From JAICJC01 sp963709425 (GTDB taxonomy: Bacteria > Actinomycetota > Thermoleophilia > Gaiellales > JAICJC01): a stretch of 64,000 nucleotides of DNA. Below are positions 9,338 to 17,577 of the stretch, piece after piece. The stretch's first letter is position 1; each line of letters opens with the position of its first letter. Where the stretch lies: positions 496,001 through 560,000 of the forward strand of contig CAVPWG010000004.1 in NCBI GenBank assembly GCA_963709425.1, read 5' to 3'. The notes below the pieces were generated by a model. The model did not search any database. It was not told the origin of the DNA and worked only from the letters and a program-made list of their open reading frames with translations. Made by a program: the position numbers and the translations under genes.

Positions 9338-10177
9338 ATGCAACAACTGACCCGTCTCATCGATATCGATGCCACGGAGTTGTCCGATGCGTTCGCCCGG
9401 CGGTCGATCGCCGTGCGCCACGCGCTTGCCGACCACCCCCTCTTCACCATCGATGCGATCGCGGACCTGGCCGACGGGCTGCCGCCCGACTCGGTCCGCC
9501 GGGAGCGGGGCGACCTTCCGCTCGCGAACTCGGGGTTCGGCTACGTCGAGGTCGGCACGGAGCGCCCGTCCGAGAGCGTCAGAAACGTCGAACAGCTCGG
9601 CTACCGGATCTCGCTGCGCGACGTCCACCAGGTACCGGAATACGCGGAGGTCGTGAACGAGTGCCTCGACCAGGTCGAGGAGCTGGTAGCCGACCGCGAG
9701 GGCGGGATGACGAGGCGGGCCGGATACCTCTTCATCTCGTGCCCCGCATCCACCACTCCGATGCACTTCGATGTCGAGCACAGCTTCCTCCTACAGGTGA
9801 AGGGCACGAAGCACGTCAGCGTCGCCTCCTTCGCCGACGATCCGAGCCACCGCCATCGCGAGCTTGATCGCTATATCGACGGTGAGGAGTGCGACTTTGA
9901 CAAGATGCAGGCTGAGGCCGTGACGACACAGATGGGGCCGGGCATCGGTGTCTATCTGCCGTCGTATGTGCCCCACTGGGTGGAGACCGAGGCCGGTGTC
10001 TCGATTTCGTTCTCGATCCCGTTCTTCACCGCCTACACCGAACGGGCGGCAGCAGTGTCGCGGATCAACCGGCGGCTGCGCCGGCTGCACGTCTCAGCCC
10101 GGCCGCTGGGCGAGTCCGAGCGCATCGACAGCGCCAAGGCGGCGGCGTTTCGCTCTCTGCAGAAGCTGCGGCGCTAG
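9338..10177 (+). CDS. JmjC/cupin-8-like oxygenase
   Basis: Seen: 279 aa, ATG start with AAGGGGG four to five bases upstream. It carries an H-x-D metal motif in TPMHFDVEHSFLLQVKG (H143, D145), a Lys at 155 or 158 suited to bind 2-oxoglutarate, and a distal His in YVPHWVETEAG (H213). Known: this spacing is typical of cupin_8/JmjC Fe(II)/2-oxoglutarate hydroxylases. Inferred: hydroxylates a sugar, lipid or protein linked to polysaccharide synthesis; the substrate is not predictable. Divergent from the GHL15-like gene across about 200 bp that should hold both promoters. Confidence 0.65.
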   Translation: MQQLTRLIDIDATELSDAFARRSIAVRHALADHPLFTIDAIADLADGLPPDSVRRERGDLPLANSGFGYVEVGTERPSESVRNVEQLGYRISLRDVHQVPEYAEVVNECLDQVEELVADREGGMTRRAGYLFISCPASTTPMHFDVEHSFLLQVKGTKHVSVASFADDPSHRHRELDRYIDGEECDFDKMQAEAVTTQMGPGIGVYLPSYVPHWVETEAGVSISFSIPFFTAYTERAAAVSRINRRLRRLHVSARPLGESERIDSAKAAAFRSLQKLRR

Positions 10178-10244
10178 GGAGTCCCCGCCCTCGACGTCGC
10201 CCGGATTGCTGCCTGTCCGCACTCCGCTATCGAAAGCTGCGCCT

Positions 10245-10265
10245 GGCCGGGCCCTGAAGCCGGCC
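10245..10265. terminator. GC hairpin between convergent genes
   Basis: Perfect 6-bp stem GGCCGG/CCGGCC with a 9-base loop, in the 97-bp gap between the convergent oxygenase and propeller genes. No T-run follows on either strand, so terminator function is only inferred from position. Confidence 0.3.
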
Positions 10266-10274
10266 CTGCGCGGG

Positions 10275-11879
10275 CTAGGACAGCGTCCACCTCAATGCCG
10301 GGCCACGCAGCCGCCGCGCCGGCGCGATACCGTCGAGGAACTCGTAGCGGGAGTCGAACGTGTACGTGTGCGTGCCGACGAGACCCGGCATCCAGTCGGG
10401 GTCGATTCGGCCCACGGGCCGTTCGCGATAGTCGGTCTTCGAGAGAACTTCGACCTGATTGAGGACGACCGCCTCGCCGTACCGGCGGGAGCAGTCCTGG
10501 CTGGGCCGGATCAGCGCAGTCCCGTGCCGGAACAGACGGCCCGCCGGCCGGGCCGACCGCGGGTCGGAGACAACTGGATTCGCCGGATGCGGACGCCACG
10601 GCCCCTCCAACGAGGGCGACCAGTACACGCAGAGGTCGCCGCGATGCGCGGGCCCATCGACGACGTTCACAAACAGCCACAGCAGCCCATCGTCCGCGTG
10701 CACCGTGGCATCGACGGCCGTGAGGCCGTCCAGCAAGACCCTCTCAAGCACCCAGGTGTCGGGAAAGTCGACGACGCGATGGAGCTCCACCCGGCCCGCC
10801 TCGCCGGTCTCGGGGATCATGTACGTCACCCCGTCGTGCTCGAAGACGAACGGGTACGAAAGGTGATGATCCCGGCGCATGACCGGCCGCGGATGCGACC
10901 AGAATCCGTGGGGAGCCGGCTCGAGGACCGAGATCACGCCTTGCGCGTTTTTCACCGAGTAGTCCTCGACGAACAGATAGTGGCGGCCGCCGTGCTCGAA
11001 GGGGAACGGGTCGGCCAGGTACCGACCCGGCGGATTGGGGATACGCCTGAGCGGCCCGCGCACGTGCCCCTCGGCCGTCCTCGCCCGGACTGCGACGAAC
11101 CACTCCTCGCGCATCCACGCCTTCCGGGCCTTGGCAGATAGCCCGCCCAGAGCGATGCGCGCCGCATGTCGCAGGACAGCGACGGTTGCAGGGGGCTCGG
11201 TCTCTCCAGCCGGCCTGTCCTGCGGCATCAGCGGCGGCGCGGCACCTCTTTGCGCGAGCTCGAGCGTGTGCAGCACGAGGCGAGCAGACGCCCACGCACC
11301 CGCGTCCCGGGTACGCGCGACCGAGAGCCGGTCGGCGGGGGAAGAGGTCGTCGCGATCACCCGCCGTCCGCCGTCGGCCGACGTCGCGACGATCGAGATC
11401 GAGCCGCCCACGTCTCCGAGCGCGACCTGCCAGAACCGGGCTGGGACCGCTCCGGGCAGGCCGTCGTCCAACGGGACGAGCCTCCAGACACCCAGGCGCG
11501 GAGGCGGGCCGCTCCAGTCCGCCGCAGCGCCCCCCGGCAGGAACGAGATGACCACGTCGACGGGGCCGACGTCGGCCGGTGATGCGGAACCTCGGCAGAG
11601 CAACCCCAGATCCGTGAGGCGAAGCGCCTCCGACCCACCGAAGACGAGCGCGTCGAGCCGGTCGTAGAGCCTCAGGGCCAGAGGCGGCCTAGGCGAGCAT
11701 CCGTCCCTGGGTGAAGGAGCGACCTCGAAGGCCAGGCGCCATGAGGGCGTCGAGTCGATGCGCCGGAGGATCCAGGCGACCCATTCCGGCACGGTCGCCG
11801 ATCCGACGACCGCCACGACCCGGAACGCGTTCCCCGTCCTCTCAGCGGTCGAGGGATCCGTCTGAGCCGTCCTCGCCAT
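10275..11879 (-). CDS. Two-domain protein with GINT1-like/GH43-like beta-propeller
   Basis: Seen: 534 aa. The N-terminal 230 residues look like an alpha/beta domain of formyltransferase or glycosyltransferase type but have no motif I can name. The C-terminal 280 residues have propeller signatures: YLADPFPFEHGGRHYLFVEDY, then HHLSYPFVFEHDGVTYMIPE and ATVHADDGLLWLFVN, each an aspartate/glutamate-rich blade start. Known: this pattern is seen in GH43-like propellers and in the GINT1-type domain of plant glycosphingolipid glucosaminyltransferases. Inferred: a sugar-transfer or sugar-modifying enzyme of the cluster. Stands alone on the minus strand with 145 bp to the next gene. Confidence 0.55.
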   Translation of the reverse strand: MARTAQTDPSTAERTGNAFRVVAVVGSATVPEWVAWILRRIDSTPSWRLAFEVAPSPRDGCSPRPPLALRLYDRLDALVFGGSEALRLTDLGLLCRGSASPADVGPVDVVISFLPGGAAADWSGPPPRLGVWRLVPLDDGLPGAVPARFWQVALGDVGGSISIVATSADGGRRVIATTSSPADRLSVARTRDAGAWASARLVLHTLELAQRGAAPPLMPQDRPAGETEPPATVAVLRHAARIALGGLSAKARKAWMREEWFVAVRARTAEGHVRGPLRRIPNPPGRYLADPFPFEHGGRHYLFVEDYSVKNAQGVISVLEPAPHGFWSHPRPVMRRDHHLSYPFVFEHDGVTYMIPETGEAGRVELHRVVDFPDTWVLERVLLDGLTAVDATVHADDGLLWLFVNVVDGPAHRGDLCVYWSPSLEGPWRPHPANPVVSDPRSARPAGRLFRHGTALIRPSQDCSRRYGEAVVLNQVEVLSKTDYRERPVGRIDPDWMPGLVGTHTYTFDSRYEFLDGIAPARRLRGPALRWTLS

Positions 11880-12024
11880 TGCCGTCAGCCCGCCGGCCTA
11901 GGCGGATACGTTCCCGGCAAAGCGCTACCTGGGCTCGACGTTGCGATGCCAGCCGGTGTGCAAGTGACACTCCATCGGCTGCAGGTCGCCGGCGGCCTCG
12001 CGACCCTGGTGACCCGGATCGATA

Positions 12025-13056
12025 TCACACGGTGGCTCCGACTTGTAGCACCGTCCCGACGATGAGTGCAACATTAGCTTCGCCGCGAGCGGCGACCGAC
12101 CGCTCGGGAAACTCGACCTTCCGCTCAAACCTGATGGACGACGTGCTCTGGCGAAGGTCGACCAGCCATCCGCGGCGAATCAACTCTCGGTCAACAGCGG
12201 CTAACTTACCCGAAAACACCGTGTATGCCGGAGTTCCGAGAATCGCCGCCTCACGACTCATGGTTCCGCCCGCTCCCACGAAGAAATCCGCCCGAGACAA
12301 TAGCGACACTCCATTTACAGGAGATTCTGGGACGATCACACATTTCATGCCCCGAAACGGCTTGTCCTGATCCCGCAGCCGAGGCAGAACCACCACTCGA
12401 ACATCGCTCTGCGCCGCCTGCTCCACGAGCTCGTCGAAACGCACGTTCCCATGGCGATGGTAGAGGGCCCCCTCGGGTGGGGGCCGGAATACACCAACGA
12501 GCTGTTCCGGATCAAGCCGAAGATCTCGGGCCGCTTCGCCCCGATCAGCCCGCACCTGTGCGGCGAGATACAGATCCTCCTTGAACCCATCGTAGCGGAC
12601 AACTTTGGCTTCGCGAGCCCCCGCACGACGAAGCTCCCGGATCGGAAAGAAGCTCGGCACGACCACCCGGCTAGCAACTCGGAAACTCAGGTGATTCGCC
12701 GGCTGGTATTCGTAGTCCATGAGTGTCACCGACGGAACCCGCCGACTCTTGGCCGCAACGAGTTGTCCATATGATCCATGTGAAATCGCCACGTCGACCG
12801 CTTGGTTGCTCAACCATCGCCGAAGTCCGAGAGCTCGATTGCCGAGTGCTCGCCCCTTCGCAATCCGACCGCCCGGGCTCTCGTTCCCGATCACTTCGAC
12901 GTGCCGAGGGGCGAGCGCGGCCACGGCCAGATCGATCGTCTGCGCGTGGTCCCGGGCGGTTATGACAACGACGTGCCCCTTGGTCTCGAGCAGCTCGATG
13001 ATTGGCTGCATCACAAACACGTGGGGGGAGTTCGAGAGGTCGATCCACACTCTCAC
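12025..13056 (-). CDS. DUF354 family protein
   Basis: Seen: 343 aa with the N-terminus MRVWIDLSNSPHVF and a GT-B-like two-lobed layout; a Gly-rich donor-side loop FVGAGGTMSREAAILGTPA lies near residue 265. Known: DUF354 proteins resemble UDP-GlcNAc 2-epimerases/GT-B transferases and often sit beside wecB in archaeal and bacterial surface-sugar clusters. Inferred: works with the epimerase just upstream, to which it is coupled by an ATGA overlap at 13053-13056. It and wecB are visibly less GC-rich than the surrounding genes. Last gene of the long minus-strand train. Confidence 0.75.
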   Translation of the reverse strand: MRVWIDLSNSPHVFVMQPIIELLETKGHVVVITARDHAQTIDLAVAALAPRHVEVIGNESPGGRIAKGRALGNRALGLRRWLSNQAVDVAISHGSYGQLVAAKSRRVPSVTLMDYEYQPANHLSFRVASRVVVPSFFPIRELRRAGAREAKVVRYDGFKEDLYLAAQVRADRGEAARDLRLDPEQLVGVFRPPPEGALYHRHGNVRFDELVEQAAQSDVRVVVLPRLRDQDKPFRGMKCVIVPESPVNGVSLLSRADFFVGAGGTMSREAAILGTPAYTVFSGKLAAVDRELIRRGWLVDLRQSTSSIRFERKVEFPERSVAARGEANVALIVGTVLQVGATV

Positions 13057-14186
13057 GCAGGATCCTCCGACTCAACAAGCGCAATAACCTCAGCCGCTGC
13101 CCGGCTTCCGGCGTTTCCGTCCCATAGCTTGGGTGGCCCGGACCGCCTGGGGGTCTGGCGAAGAAGCCACCAAACATTCCGGAGTGGCTGCGGATCCCGT
13201 CCGATGACCTGGTTCGTCCCATCAGTAACTGTTACGGGCCGCTCGGTGTTATCTCTAAGCGTGAGGCATGGAACGCCCAAGAATGTCGTCTCCTCCTGTA
13301 CACCGCCGGAATCCGTTATCACCGCACAGGCGTCATTCTCGAGCCGGAGAAATTCGACGTAGGGAAGCGGCGGGGTGATCCTCAGTCGGCCTCCAAGCCG
13401 CTGTTCGGCCATCTTGGCCGCCGTTCTCGGATGGGCCGGAAAAACCACGGGCATATCCGTGGCGATCGCTTCAAGGGCCTCGACGACCGGCCTCAGCGTT
13501 GCACCATCCACCAGGGACGGCCTGTGGAGCGTTACAAGCACGTACTTCCCGGGGTTGAGACCCATGTCCTCCATCACCGAGCATCGCCGCGCCTCGTCCA
13601 AGTGTTCGACGACTGAGTCGATCATCGTGTTGCCCACGAACCGGACGGTTCCCGAGTCGATCCCTTCGCCGAGCAGGTTCCGCACGGCATCATCCGAATG
13701 CACGAGGCACAGAGAGGAAAGGTGGTCGGTGACGATACGATTGATCTCTTCGGGCATCGATCGATCACGCGACCTCAACCCGGCCTCGAGGTGCACTACG
13801 GGCACGCCAACCTTCGACGCCGCGAGCGCACCTGCGGCAGTCGAGTTCACGTCGCCGGGGACAACCAGCACGCTCGCTCTCACGGCGTGCAAGGCACGCT
13901 CGACACCGACGAGCGCAGCCCCGGTTTGCTCGGCGTGGGATCCTGATCCCACTCCGAGATAGAAGTCGGGTTCCGGGAGGCCGAGCTTGGTAAAGAAGAC
14001 GTCGGACATCGAGTTGTCATAGTGCTGGCCAGTGTGTATCAGGACGTGCTTCGCATCGGGACGCAGGCGGCGAGCCGCCCGGATCACCGGCGCCATCTTC
14101 ATAAAGTTCGGCCGGGCACCAACAAGGTAGGCGTACGTCTCCCTTCCGTCGACGTTGAGATCGGTAGTCACCGTTCCGGCCCGCAT
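13053..14186 (-). CDS. wecB: UDP-N-acetylglucosamine 2-epimerase (non-hydrolysing)
   Basis: Seen: 377 aa with the family signatures GARPNFMKMAPV (near residue 24), HTGQHYDNSM, HLEAGLRSRD, PEEINRIVTDHLS, LVTLHRP and a C-terminal ITDSGGVQEETTFLGVPCLTLR. Known: interconverts UDP-GlcNAc and UDP-ManNAc in the cytoplasm. Inferred: supplies UDP-ManNAc or a derivative for the polysaccharide. Start is uncertain: ATG 14186 or GTG 14171; the latter would overlap the stop of the small frame at 14168-14368 as GTGA. The extra N-terminal 15 residues are not typical of the family. Confidence 0.9.
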   Translation of the reverse strand: MRAGTVTTDLNVDGRETYAYLVGARPNFMKMAPVIRAARRLRPDAKHVLIHTGQHYDNSMSDVFFTKLGLPEPDFYLGVGSGSHAEQTGAALVGVERALHAVRASVLVVPGDVNSTAAGALAASKVGVPVVHLEAGLRSRDRSMPEEINRIVTDHLSSLCLVHSDDAVRNLLGEGIDSGTVRFVGNTMIDSVVEHLDEARRCSVMEDMGLNPGKYVLVTLHRPSLVDGATLRPVVEALEAIATDMPVVFPAHPRTAAKMAEQRLGGRLRITPPLPYVEFLRLENDACAVITDSGGVQEETTFLGVPCLTLRDNTERPVTVTDGTNQVIGRDPQPLRNVWWLLRQTPRRSGPPKLWDGNAGSRAAAEVIALVESEDPA

Positions 14187-14368
14187 GCCTCAATCACACG
14201 AGCGAAACAGCGCTGGTGGGCGGCGACCAGTCGGGCCACCGTGGCGCCCCCAGCTGATCTCGTCGTCGAACCGGCGCCGCGTGGCCGCGCCAAGGTCGAC
14301 ACGCCACTCCGACGCCTCCAGCGGGCCGGCGCTCGAGCGGCGATCACCACGACGTGGGACGGCCTCAT
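14168..14368 (-). CDS. Small open frame nested between GT4 gene and wecB, possibly frame-damaged
   Basis: Seen: 66 aa starting MRPSHVVVIAARAPARW. Its ATG overlaps the upstream GT4 stop as ATGA (14365-14368) and its TGA overlaps a candidate wecB start as GTGA (14168-14171), as coupled genes in this operon do. The first 17 and last 25 codons have mostly G/C third positions. In the middle a different frame has far better third-base GC and reads LEASEWRVDLGAATRRRFDD. So the segment may be a short gene with two compensating frame changes, or a decayed remnant. No family recognised. Confidence 0.35.
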   Translation of the reverse strand: MRPSHVVVIAARAPARWRRRSGVSTLARPRGAGSTTRSAGGATVARLVAAHQRCFARVIEACGPER

Positions 14369-15480
14369 CGTCCGCCGATGCCGTCTAGCAGGTCTGCATA
14401 GGCGCGGGTCATCGCCCCGACCGAGAAGTACCGCTGCTGCCGCTCTCGGCCTGCGGCGCCCATCACCTCCGCCCGGCGCCGATCGTGGGCGAGCTCGACG
14501 AGAGCGTCGGCCATCGCGGACAGCCGCCCTGGCGGGAGGAGCCATCCCGTCTCGCCGTCGACTACGGCCTCGGCCACGCCGCCGATGTGGGTGGCCACCA
14601 CCGGCCTTGCGACGGACATCGCCTCGAGCAGGCTCATGGGCAATGCCTCCACTGCACTAGACAGGCAGACGGCGTCGGCGGCGTGCATGACATCGAGCGC
14701 ATCCGCCCGGTAGCCGGTCATGGCCGCGGCGCCGGCCGAGGCGGCGGCCGCCCGCCGAACCGCCGGCGCGTCCGGGCCGTCGCCGACCACGAGTCCACGC
14801 ACCGCTGGGCAGCGTGCGTGCGCTGCTGCAACCTGCTCGACAAATGCGACTGCCCGCTTCTCCGGGCGCAGCGCCGCGACCAGCACTGCCAGGAAGGCAT
14901 CCGCGGGGACGCCGAGCTCCCGCCGCACCTCACCGCGATCGCGCACCGGCGGGTCGCTGGCGACGCCGCTCGGGATCACCCGGATCGCGGAGGCTGAGTA
15001 GCCATCGTCCACCAGGGACGCGATCTGGCTCGAAGCAACGGCGACGACAGCGTGCACCCGCGGGCGCACCGGCGCGAGCAGGAGCTCCTGGTGGCGCCGC
15101 AGAGCACGCAGCCGGAGCGGGTCCGGGCCGAGGTGCTCCGTGGCGAGGTGGGCGGCATGCCGGGCACGAGCGACGGCATGTCCGACGATGTGAGCACTCA
15201 CGCCGCGGGTGACGACGACGGAGAAATCCCTGCCGGCGAGCTGGACGGCTCGAGCCAGCCCGACGAGGTCGGCGCGGTTGCGCAGGCCGGCGCAGGCGAC
15301 TGCGACGCCCGTGCTGTGCAACGCGTCGAAGTAGGGGCCGCGGCCGTCGAGCGTGAGGACGCGCGGATCAAACCCCCGCGCCGCCAACGCGGGTACCAGC
15401 GTCGCCCACTGCCGCTCAGCGCCGCCAGCCTCGAGGTTGGGGCAGACGAAGACGACCCCCGCACGGAGCCCTGCGGTCAC
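14365..15480 (-). CDS. GT4-family glycosyltransferase
   Basis: Seen: 371 aa. Opens with VVFVCPNLEAGGAERQWATLVPAL, a GT4 acceptor-side signature. The donor half has AVLVAALRPEKRAVAFVEQV, VVGDGPD and the E-x7-E-like motif in SSAVEALPMSLLEAMSVARPVVAT followed by GGVAEAVVDGETGWLLPPG. Known: retaining nucleotide-sugar transferases of CAZy GT4. Inferred: adds one sugar of the repeat unit. Coupled to the upstream transferase by a 4-nt overlap at 15477-15480. Confidence 0.88.
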   Translation of the reverse strand: MTAGLRAGVVFVCPNLEAGGAERQWATLVPALAARGFDPRVLTLDGRGPYFDALHSTGVAVACAGLRNRADLVGLARAVQLAGRDFSVVVTRGVSAHIVGHAVARARHAAHLATEHLGPDPLRLRALRRHQELLLAPVRPRVHAVVAVASSQIASLVDDGYSASAIRVIPSGVASDPPVRDRGEVRRELGVPADAFLAVLVAALRPEKRAVAFVEQVAAAHARCPAVRGLVVGDGPDAPAVRRAAAASAGAAAMTGYRADALDVMHAADAVCLSSAVEALPMSLLEAMSVARPVVATHIGGVAEAVVDGETGWLLPPGRLSAMADALVELAHDRRRAEVMGAAGRERQQRYFSVGAMTRAYADLLDGIGGR

Positions 15481-16499
15481 GCCACCCTCCCGGCGAGCAT
15501 CTGGCGATAAACGCCCAGCACGCGCTCAGCGACCTGCCGGCGCCCGTACGCGTGCATGGACTCCCGAAGCCGGATGTCGCGGCAGGCGCCGAGCGCGCCG
15601 TGGACGGCCTTCGCGAGCCCGGCCGGTTCGCACGGCACGATCGCGCATCCCGGCAGATCCGCGACCATCGCGGGAACATCTCCGACCGCGACCGAAACGA
15701 CCGGCGTCTCGCAGGCGAGCGCCTCCTTTACGACAATGGGAGCGCCCTCCCGCAGGGACGTCAACACGACCACGTCGGCGGCGTTCATCGCCAAGGCGAC
15801 CTGTCCCCGGGTGAGGCCGTCGAGGCTGGCCGCGAAGACGCCCGACACGCTCCGGCGCAGACGCTCCACCATCGCATCGAAGACGTCGGGGCGCTTATTG
15901 TTCACCTTTCTGCGGTCGGTTCGCGCTGAAGGAAAGAGCACGCACGGACCAGCCTCGGGCCAACCTAGGGCGCGCCGCGCCTCGGCCCGGTCGATCGGCA
16001 CAAACAGCTCTAGGTCGACCGCGCACGGGATCACCGGGGCGTCGCGAACTCCCAGGCTGGCCGCGATCACCGAGGCCACGGCGATTGGCTGTGTACGCCG
16101 CGCAACGAGCCACGACACCCGACGCTGCCACGGCACCCATGCGTCGCTCCCGTGAAACGTCGTCACGACCGGCGCTGCGACCTGCAGTGCGGCCACCGCG
16201 CCTGACAGCCCGTAGTGGGCATGCACGATGTCGTATCGTTCTCGTCGCAGGGCTCGGCGCAGCCGTTGGGCAGCGCCCACATACCGTCGCTTGTGGCTGC
16301 GCCCGTCGAATGCCAGCACCGTGACATCGGCATTCAGGCGGCGCAGGTCCTCAATCTGGTCTCGGACGAAGCTTCCGAAGATCGGTGCGGCCGTGGTCGG
16401 GTACATGTTGGTCAGCACCAGCACCCGAAGACCGTGAGCGTCAGTCGCGGCCGGCATACGCTCCAACCCAGCCGGCCGATTCTCCGTCACCGCGGACAT
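15477..16499 (-). CDS. GT4-family glycosyltransferase
   Basis: Seen: 340 aa with LRVLVLTNMYPTTAAPIFGSFVRDQ at the N-terminus, YDIVHAHYGLSG, VTTFHGSDAW and the donor motif TSLREGAPIVVKEALACETPVVS. This order is typical of GT4 enzymes. The start is unsure: ATG 16499 gives a 59-nt overlap with the oxidoreductase gene, while ATG 16457 would cut that to 17 nt; neither has a well-placed ribosome site. Inferred role: a further glycosyl transfer step of the same pathway. Confidence 0.85.
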   Translation of the reverse strand: MSAVTENRPAGLERMPAATDAHGLRVLVLTNMYPTTAAPIFGSFVRDQIEDLRRLNADVTVLAFDGRSHKRRYVGAAQRLRRALRRERYDIVHAHYGLSGAVAALQVAAPVVTTFHGSDAWVPWQRRVSWLVARRTQPIAVASVIAASLGVRDAPVIPCAVDLELFVPIDRAEARRALGWPEAGPCVLFPSARTDRRKVNNKRPDVFDAMVERLRRSVSGVFAASLDGLTRGQVALAMNAADVVVLTSLREGAPIVVKEALACETPVVSVAVGDVPAMVADLPGCAIVPCEPAGLAKAVHGALGACRDIRLRESMHAYGRRQVAERVLGVYRQMLAGRVA

Positions 16500-17577
16500 T
16501 GGCTCGTGCCACTGCTGTGGAGTCGGCGCAGTGGTCGCACAACTCGAGCGAGCGTTCCGCCGCCTCGATCAGATACACAACCTCGAGCCCGAGCTGAGCC
16601 GATGAGCGGGGCGTCGAGCCGGACCGAATTGCACGGCAGAAGTCCTCCATCTGCATGGCGAGCGGCTCGCTGAGATCGATGTGCGGCGAGACGATGTCGC
16701 CGGTGCGGTACTTGAGGTACTCGCCGAATGACTCCGGGTTCCGCGGCATGACGCCAGAGTCGTACACGCGCACCGGCTCGTTGCTGCAATCGTCGTACAC
16801 CACCATCTTCGTCGATCCGACCACTGTCGTCCGACGCAGCTTGCTGGGCGCCAGCCAGGACAACTCGATGTGAGCGATCGCTCCGGAATCGAACCCACAG
16901 TTGATGAACGCAACGTCATCTTGCCCGTTCGCGATGCACGCGCGCCCCATGCTGACTACACGCCGCGGGCCTTCGCCCAGCCAGTAAAGGAGGATCGAGA
17001 AGTCGTGCGGCCCCAAGTCCCAGATGACGCTCACGTCCGACTGGTGCAGGCCGAGGTTGACCCGGGACATCGAGATGAAATAGATCTCACCGAGCTCACC
17101 TGACCGGATCATGTCGCGGATGCGGACGACCGGCGGGCTGTACAGGAAGGTATGGCCGGGCATCAGCACGAGGTGACGCTCGTGCGCAGTGCGGATCAGG
17201 ACTCGCGCCTCGTCCGAGGACGGAGCGAGTGGCTTCTCGACGAACACGTGCTTCCCGGCTTCCAGGGCTCGCATCGCGAGATCGCAGTGCGTGGCCACCG
17301 GGGTGACGATGGCGACCGCGTCCAGTGCCGGGTCGTCGAGCATCTCGTCGAAGTTCTGCGTCTGGCGTACGGCCGGGAACCTGCGCCCGAGGACGGCGAG
17401 CGCATCCGGGCGCAGATCGCACATCCAGGTGGCCTCGGCGGCCGGGATCTCATGGAGGTTCCGGACCAGATTCGGCCCCCAGTAGCCGAGCCCCGCGACT
17501 CCGACCCGAATCGGATCATCGGTCGCCGGCGACCCATCCGTCCCGACCGTGCCAACTCGGGGCCCGTCCGGCCTCAC
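16441..17577 (-). CDS. Gfo/Idh/MocA family oxidoreductase
   Basis: Seen: 378 aa. NAD(P)-binding GVAGLGYWGPNLVRNL near the N-terminus, then AIVTPVATHCDLAMRALEAGKHVFVEKPLA, the family EKP motif. The C-terminal domain includes WDLGPHDFSILLYWLG. Start: GTG at 17577 shares one base with the TAG stop of the upstream gene, with GGAGGG twelve bases before it. Known: the family oxidises or reduces sugars; WlbA-like members act on UDP-linked sugars in surface-polysaccharide clusters. Inferred: makes a modified UDP-sugar for the repeat unit. Confidence 0.85.
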   Translation of the reverse strand: MRPDGPRVGTVGTDGSPATDDPIRVGVAGLGYWGPNLVRNLHEIPAAEATWMCDLRPDALAVLGRRFPAVRQTQNFDEMLDDPALDAVAIVTPVATHCDLAMRALEAGKHVFVEKPLAPSSDEARVLIRTAHERHLVLMPGHTFLYSPPVVRIRDMIRSGELGEIYFISMSRVNLGLHQSDVSVIWDLGPHDFSILLYWLGEGPRRVVSMGRACIANGQDDVAFINCGFDSGAIAHIELSWLAPSKLRRTTVVGSTKMVVYDDCSNEPVRVYDSGVMPRNPESFGEYLKYRTGDIVSPHIDLSEPLAMQMEDFCRAIRSGSTPRSSAQLGLEVVYLIEAAERSLELCDHCADSTAVARANVRGDGESAGWVGAYAGRD

